Of a stretch of 19,252 nucleotides of DNA, positions 16,601 to 19,252 are shown piece by piece (the stretch's first letter is position 1; the number at the start of each line of letters is the position of its first letter). The DNA lies in the NCBI GenBank assembly GCA_038203525.1, contig JBBRDW010000087.1, forward strand, positions 1 to 19,252, read 5' to 3'. The stretch comes from Limnovirga sp038203525 (lineage in GTDB: Bacteria; Bacteroidota; Bacteroidia; Chitinophagales; Chitinophagaceae). Under the pieces are notes generated by a model, which made no database searches, was not told where the DNA came from, and saw only the letters and a program-made list of their open reading frames with translations. The translations under genes were made by a program, and so were the position numbers.

Positions 16601-17041
16601 GTTTATTGGGTTAGATTCACGGGCTTTTAGAAGATCTGAACCCTTTACTTCCTGAACCGAGTAACCCAATCGCTTTGTTTCTTTTCTTATACCCAAAGCG
16701 GTTACAACTACATCATTCAGTTCCTTGGAAACAGGCGCCAAATTAACCTGCAAATACGTATTAGCAGTAACTTTTATCTGCTGCTGATCGTACCCGATAT
16801 ATGACACAGTAATTATATCGCCGGCTTTTGCCTGAATGGCAAATTCACCCTGTGCATCACTGGTTGAACCCTTTGCTGATGTTTTATTAAAAACAGATGC
16901 AGAACTAATGGCACTTTTTGAAGCCGCATCGGTTATTTTACCACGCAACTGAAAGTCCTGGGCAAAAGCCCCGTTAAATAAAAAGAGGGATAGGCATATT
17001 GCAATGCATCCCTTTAACCAAGTGTTTTTTTGCTTACTCAT
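13667..17041 (-). CDS. SusC-like TonB-dependent outer-membrane transporter
   Basis: 1124 residues. Signal peptide 1-28 (ending GAFAQ). A carboxypeptidase-regulatory-like beta domain follows (about 31-104; LRGKITDAASKSAISSASV). Next comes the SusC junction VVVTALGIRKETKRLGYSVQ (111-130) and the plug, with LLRGSPLNFYIVDGIPI (171-187) and TVLKGPTAAALYGSRGINGA (202-221). The large beta-barrel ends in a terminal Phe (GINVNVTF), as expected for BAM-assembled barrels. The plug segment between RG and the IVDGIPI motif is shorter than in most SusC proteins by several residues. It imports ligand across the outer membrane with TonB energy. susC leads the unit, with a TACCTTTG promoter box just upstream, and the XRE-cupin regulator gene follows at 17500 on the same strand. 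There is no ECF sigma/FecR pair nearby, and the ordinary N-terminus has no signalling extension. Confidence 0.95.
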   Translation of the reverse strand: MSKQKNTWLKGCIAICLSLFLFNGAFAQDFQLRGKITDAASKSAISSASVFNKTSAKGSTSDAQGEFAIQAKAGDIITVSYIGYDQQQIKVTANTYLQVNLAPVSKELNDVVVTALGIRKETKRLGYSVQEVKGSDLLKARESNPINGLVGKVAGLNVGINQELLAAPTVLLRGSPLNFYIVDGIPINSDTWNISPDDIETYTVLKGPTAAALYGSRGINGAILITTKRGKKNNKGFTLEVNSSTQVNKGFIAIPKVQNDYGGGDYQQYAFGDYNSNGTGSGVNDKDYDVWGPLLDGRLLPQYDGAYDPTKDYVTTFADGSTYTGHIQPTPWIARGKDNLQNFLQAGLLTTNNINFSTAGDRSSLRMSVSNTHQTGITPNTQLNTINFNVMGSYDVTDKFKVEANINYNRQFTPNIPDAVYGPNSIIYNIDIWTGADWNVLDPNIVNYWQPGKEGVQSNFAEYKRYHNPYFSSYEWLRGHYKNDLYGWAAFTYKFNKNLNVMLRSNVTTYNVLRSEKLPFSAHPYGDEHNHGNYREDRRDLWENNTDLLVSFNKDNFLHSGFSLSAFAGGTARNMKYTSSYTSTDQLIVPDVYTFTNTLKPIRAFSYGSNLLMMSAYYSVDLTYKKYFTISTTGRVDKTSALPVGSNSAFYPSVSLSTVLSDYITFPKAITFLKVRGSYANVKGGGTDAYAGSAIQSLGTDDPVGYGNNYYTPYDGPNYGLSTPPYATYPGYNNQTEANSPNYVINANIKPSSRSNSEAGLDIRFLNNRLGLSATYFEYKDGPNISNQYISETSGLSYFTTNGGATKRTGAELSLNGKPIQSKTGFTWDVLVNWATYKEVFTGFAGGVTEVDNGTGYPYRIGDRVDKLFGYFEALTPDGKVIHDESGYPVYLPKDQYLGNADPAWSWGINNKFSYKSFSFSFQFDGMVGGKIQDRVLRKLTEGGRGANTNEGAIGAARLYESQHWGDERYNGAYNSDGTPMLGSDGVQVVGGSGNIEFDPVTGVITNYKDLQFTQNTTATSWVQSYVSNFYNDPQHTVISKTYAKLREVVITYSLPAKMLQKSFVTKVDISLVGRNLLYFFPKAFRDIDVDQYPGRTIFGGSQREYNLQTPTTRSYGINVNVTF

Positions 17042-17064
17042 AAAGTAGTTAGTTTTAAGTTGTG

Positions 17065-17090
17065 CAAAGGTATTTTACACGGTGACCAAA
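17065..17090 (-). promoter_or_regulatory. Candidate promoter of the susCD unit
   Basis: On the minus strand the -7 box TACCTTTG (17072-17065) matches TAnnTTTG exactly and lies 23 nt before the SusC ATG. A TTTG (17090-17087) stands upstream as a possible -33 box, but the 14-nt spacing is shorter than the usual 19-21, so the -7 box is the firm part. Confidence 0.5.
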
Positions 17091-17228
17091 AATTGAAATA
17101 GAAAATTAACAAATTGTAAAGTAATTGTAAACTTTAATTTAATAAATATTTAAAAAATACACAAATACTAAACTTTTCGTGACAACCTGTTAACAAATAA
17201 ATTTATAGATAAAGCTGCGATTTATGAT

Positions 17229-17298
17229 CCCAGCTCAGGGTTTTCTATAGCATCGTTCCTTGCGTCGCACTCTTGTACGGCAGTAATTTTTATTGAGC
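17229..17298 (-). repeat. Half copy of the dispersed repeat (minus orientation), upstream of susC
   Basis: It reads CCCAGCTCAGGG, TTTTCTATAGCATCGTTCC, TTGCGTCGCACTCTTGTACG (17260-17279) and the inner box TTTTTATTGAGCAA. It is the cleanest minus-oriented half, but no plus-oriented partner was found to its right. It lies in the 17042-17499 gap between the regulator gene and susC, about 160 bp upstream of the susC promoter box. The rest of the gap is AT-rich and shows nothing else clear. Confidence 0.65.
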
Positions 17299-17499
17299 AA
17301 CCGGAAGAAAGTAAAATAGTAGTGAAGGAATATCAAAAGTAAAATTAGCAGTAAAATTTATTCTGGTATTTATTTTCAGTCCACTTATTAGAAAGATAAA
17401 AAGTAAAAATTCCATTATACAAGGCGAGGCTTCCCAGTATAAAATGACTTTATTTAATGAGCCTTAAGGGGTAATTAATCTGAAATATTTTTTTCTAAA

Positions 17500-18072
17500 T
17501 TATTCTTCGTCAAAAAAATATACTACCAGCATTTCGTAGGCTTTCTCACTAAGGCATTTGGTATGGTGCAGTTTGCGGGCATTATAATAGAAGGAGTCCC
17601 CTTCTTCCAGCATGTATTTTTTATTATCAATCGTGTACTGCATTTGTCCTTTAATCATATAGTTAAACTCATGCGCTTGTGTTGAGACAAAGCCTTTTCG
17701 GGCATTTTTCTCCTGTTTGTACAACACTACATCCACCAGTTTTCCGTTGTGTTTAAAAGACGTAATCCGGTAATAGTAGGTTCCTTTTGTGTACTCTTTT
17801 TCAAAACGCTGGTGTTCACCAGCTCTTATTACCAGTGGCTCTTCACTTGCATCTGTAACAAGTTTATCAAAGAAATCATTAAGATCTACATGCAGAGATT
17901 TAATGATGCTCAGCAATACTGTAAGCGAGGGAACAGTGCGGCTGTTCTCAATTTGAGAGATAAGCCCTTTGGTTACGCCCACTTCGTTTGCGAGAGCCTC
18001 GAGGGTTATTCTTTTTTCTTTTCTTTTTTCTTTAATCCGATTACTAATCTGGAGAATGATATCGTTACTCAT
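17500..18072 (-). CDS. XRE-family HTH regulator with C-terminal cupin sensor
   Basis: 190 residues. N-terminal helix-turn-helix (about 8-65) with LEALANEVGVTKGLISQIEN (24-43) as turn and recognition helix. A linker follows, then a small cupin barrel (about 110-188) with QAHEFNYMIKGQ (132-143), YMLEEGDSFYYNARKLHH (153-170; acid-G-D turn and His169/170). HTH-cupin regulators are usually repressors or activators that sense a small molecule bound in the cupin. It lies upstream of susC on the same strand, with its stop 459 nt from the susC start, and no other regulator is nearby, so control of the SusCD/phosphonate genes is a reasonable inference. The effector could be AEP or a breakdown product, which cannot be seen from sequence. 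The ATG at 18072 is preferred because it gives a compact HTH N-terminus. Confidence 0.88.
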   Translation of the reverse strand: MSNDIILQISNRIKEKRKEKRITLEALANEVGVTKGLISQIENSRTVPSLTVLLSIIKSLHVDLNDFFDKLVTDASEEPLVIRAGEHQRFEKEYTKGTYYYRITSFKHNGKLVDVVLYKQEKNARKGFVSTQAHEFNYMIKGQMQYTIDNKKYMLEEGDSFYYNARKLHHTKCLSEKAYEMLVVYFFDEE

Positions 18073-18165
18073 ACAGCGGGCTTGTAAATTAGAAACTAAA
18101 ATAATAAAACTGTTGCATTGAGCGATGTTATGTTTTAAGCTAACCGCTGCAAACGGAGAGGGCGT

Positions 18166-18203
18166 GCGGATGTACCGGAATTAGTATTCCGTCCGCCCGG
18201 TAC
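18166..18203. promoter_or_regulatory. Two mutually exclusive hairpins upstream of the XRE-cupin gene
   Basis: Hairpin 1: GCGGA (18166-18170) and CGGAAT (18176-18181) pair with ATTCCG (18186-18191) and TCCGC (18192-18196), 11 bp with a 5-nt bulge and a TAGT loop. Hairpin 2: GTACCGG (18172-18178) pairs with CCGGTAC (18197-18203). They share bases, so only one can form. The site lies 94 nt upstream of the regulator ATG and may be an operator or leader element, or merely a short mobile palindrome. Confidence 0.4.
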
Positions 18204-18418
18204 CGATGATGATTGAAAAACTGAAGATGAAGTTAACAACAAAAAGCTAAATAGTAAATGTCCGGCCCGATATGAAGCATAATAGAATTACAAAAAGCTG
18301 AAGATAACTTCCGTCTGCCCGTATTTTGGCAAACCCCCTGTTGTACGTTCGCCCTTCTCCTCGGTCATCTAAAATGTGGGTTTGTGTCCAACCGCAGAGT
18401 GTTACCTGTGCGTTGGCA

Positions 18419-18494
18419 CAAGGCAGGCTCTTTTGCAAGGTTGGCTTTTTTTTGTGTATCGGCATTGTGTGCCTTGCAAATGTGCCTGACTTGG
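18419..18494. repeat. Imperfect 22/23-bp inverted repeat in the 18-kb gap
   Basis: The arm CAAGGCAGGCTCTTTTGCAAGG (18419-18440; first 20 bases CAAGGCAGGCTCTTTTGCAA) is mirrored by CCTTGCAAATGTGCCTGACT ending TGG (18472-18494). They pair over most positions across a 31-nt loop containing a T run. It could be a transposon-end remnant or a structured RNA. No associated gene was found. Confidence 0.5.
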
Positions 18495-18709
18495 TGGGTC
18501 GGCTATTCGTATTACATCATCAAACTTATTTTACAGTACTTATTGGCCTAAATCGCATTCTGAAATTATAAGTTACAGTTTGATCCATTTAAATTGCTAA
18601 AAGTTTATTGCTAAAATAAACAATTGTGATAGAAACAACAAAGGAGTAAGGATTTGAGATTAAGATATTTCAGCCAAAAGCTATCATAATTATTATACCA
18701 TAAACATTT

Positions 18710-19162
18710 TCACTTCTTATACAGATTTCTTACCTGTGGCAGCAATGCAACTAAAATGAGTGGAATAGCATAAAGTATATAAAAGGTTTGTAGCCAGCCA
18801 ACGCCTTGTATGTACATTGTTTCCACTTGTATCCAAATGATAAGTGCAAAAGCTACATAAATACTGAAAGTCCATGCCCAGTGCATATCCTTAAAAAAAT
18901 TGAATCGCTCTGCGAACACAGAGGTTGGTTTTTTTAGCAAGGCAAATATCAATAAACTGGGTATAATTCCTAAAACAACAAATAGAATAATACCGGGAAC
19001 TAAAAAATCATTGAAAGGTGACCGTTCTAAAATTGACAAAGGCAAGCCACCCAATAATTTTCCTGTAGGAGAAATAATTAATGCTCCTCCGCCACCAATG
19101 GCACTTAGCCAGAGAAAAGCAAGCAATGAAAGATAAATATTCCGCACTGTGTTAGTTGCCAT
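18710..19162 (-). CDS. Uncharacterised four-helix membrane protein
   Basis: 150 residues. I do not recognise the family. Hydrophobic segments are at about 8-30, 55-76, 94-113 and 123-142. A conserved-looking polar stretch FAERFNFFKDMHWAWTFSIY (83-102) leads into helix 3, and a loop with ETMYIQGVGWLQ (113-124) precedes helix 4. The protein ends in a basic tail NLYKK. There is no signal peptide beyond the first helix. The possible upstream gene tail at 19181 ends only 18 nt before its start, which suggests an operon continuing off the right edge. No link to the phosphonate genes is visible. Confidence 0.7.
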   Translation of the reverse strand: MATNTVRNIYLSLLAFLWLSAIGGGGALIISPTGKLLGGLPLSILERSPFNDFLVPGIILFVVLGIIPSLLIFALLKKPTSVFAERFNFFKDMHWAWTFSIYVAFALIIWIQVETMYIQGVGWLQTFYILYAIPLILVALLPQVRNLYKK

Positions 19163-19180
19163 AATTATTTGTTTAAATTT

Positions 19181-19252
19181 CTATAAAGGATGCCACAAAC
19201 TATCATGATGAAAAAAATTGTGTAAATAAGTTTGTTGTTTCTTGCCAACCAG
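19181..19252 (-). CDS. Possible C-terminal tail of a gene running off the right edge
   Basis: Reading the minus strand from the window end gives 23 codons ending in TAG (LVGKKQQTYLHNFFHHD, then SLWHPL). The His/Trp-rich ending looks protein-like and the 18-nt spacing to the next start fits an operon, but the piece is too short to identify. Confidence 0.35.
   Translation of the reverse strand: MVGKKQQTYLHNFFHHDSLWHPL

Larger units (their letters stand above)
18073..18709. other. 637-bp gap without a supported gene, rich in inverted repeats
   Basis: This gap contains the two overlapping hairpins at 18166-18203 and the inverted repeat at 18419-18494. Base composition around 18300-18520 is more G/C-rich than the surrounding intergenic DNA. 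The small overlapping ORFs (18326-18571 plus, 18247-18465 minus) are low-complexity Cys/Leu-rich translations of this structured DNA and look non-coding. 18550-18709 is plain AT-rich sequence. Confidence 0.5.

Noticed and set aside
12052..17041. A standard polysaccharide utilization locus
   Set aside because: The SusCD pair is present, but no glycoside hydrolase, polysaccharide lyase, carbohydrate esterase or sugar kinase lies in the window, while the adjacent enzymes are phosphonate families.
477..17298. The recurring 20-nt core as a CRISPR array
   Set aside because: Copies are in both orientations, kilobases apart and without regular spacers, and no cas genes are present.
17749..18087. Plus-strand ORF opposite the XRE-cupin gene
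   Set aside because: Antisense shadow; the HTH and cupin motifs on the other strand are convincing.
18247..18571. Overlapping small ORFs on both strands in the 18-kb gap
   Set aside because: Both are translations of structured, inverted-repeat DNA, with no start context or recognisable domain.

Overview
The window looks like chromosomal DNA of a Bacteroidota member, probably Chitinophagaceae-like (genus not determinable). The reasons are a SusC/SusD pair, AT-rich leaders without clear Shine-Dalgarno sites, TAnnTTTG-type -7 promoter boxes and a DUF5690-like MFS carrier. No rRNA, tRNA, CRISPR array or intact transposase was seen.

Layout. 1-389 (-): 5' end of an acyl-CoA carboxylase carboxyltransferase gene that runs off the left edge. 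877-2298 (+): MBOAT O-acyltransferase. 3463-5385 (+): large flotillin/SPFH membrane protein with a fourfold internal repeat, followed by a rho-independent terminator. 5643-5855 (+): 70-residue RyR-domain protein. 6104-17041 (-): Pmp3-type membrane protein, then (reading right to left from 17041) SusC, SusD, a secreted alkaline-phosphatase-superfamily hydrolase, a PhnZ-like HD oxygenase, a phosphonatase-like HAD hydrolase, an MFS carrier and an FAD oxidoreductase. 17500-18072 (-): XRE-cupin regulator. 18710-19162 (-): unknown four-helix membrane protein, with the possible tail of another gene at the right edge.

The centre, 6612-18072, is best read as an organophosphonate-use locus built like a polysaccharide utilization locus. 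The three cytoplasmic enzyme families (HAD phosphonatase-like, HD PhnZ-like, FAD oxidoreductase) are the set that recurs in 2-aminoethylphosphonate (AEP) clusters. Here they sit with a SusCD outer-membrane importer, an exported phospho/phosphono-esterase and an inner-membrane carrier. The inferred flow is outer-membrane capture by SusCD, ester cleavage in the periplasm, carrier import, FAD-dependent deamination to phosphonoacetaldehyde, and C-P cleavage by the HAD enzyme. The HD enzyme would handle a hydroxylated phosphonate. No PhnW transaminase, PhnY/TmpA dioxygenase, PbfA lyase, phnCDE transporter or C-P lyase gene lies in the window.

The second main observation is a dispersed family of imperfect inverted repeats in most of the longer gaps. 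Three complete copies (477-694, 9081-9303, 11696-11945; 218-250 bp) have terminal inverted repeats of the type GCCGGGCA and mirror-image cores (GTACAAGAGTGCGACGCAAG). Further half copies lie at 2324, 3203, 5443, 5970 and 17229. They look like non-autonomous MITE/REP-type elements. The gap at 18073-18709 holds different, strongly folded inverted repeats.
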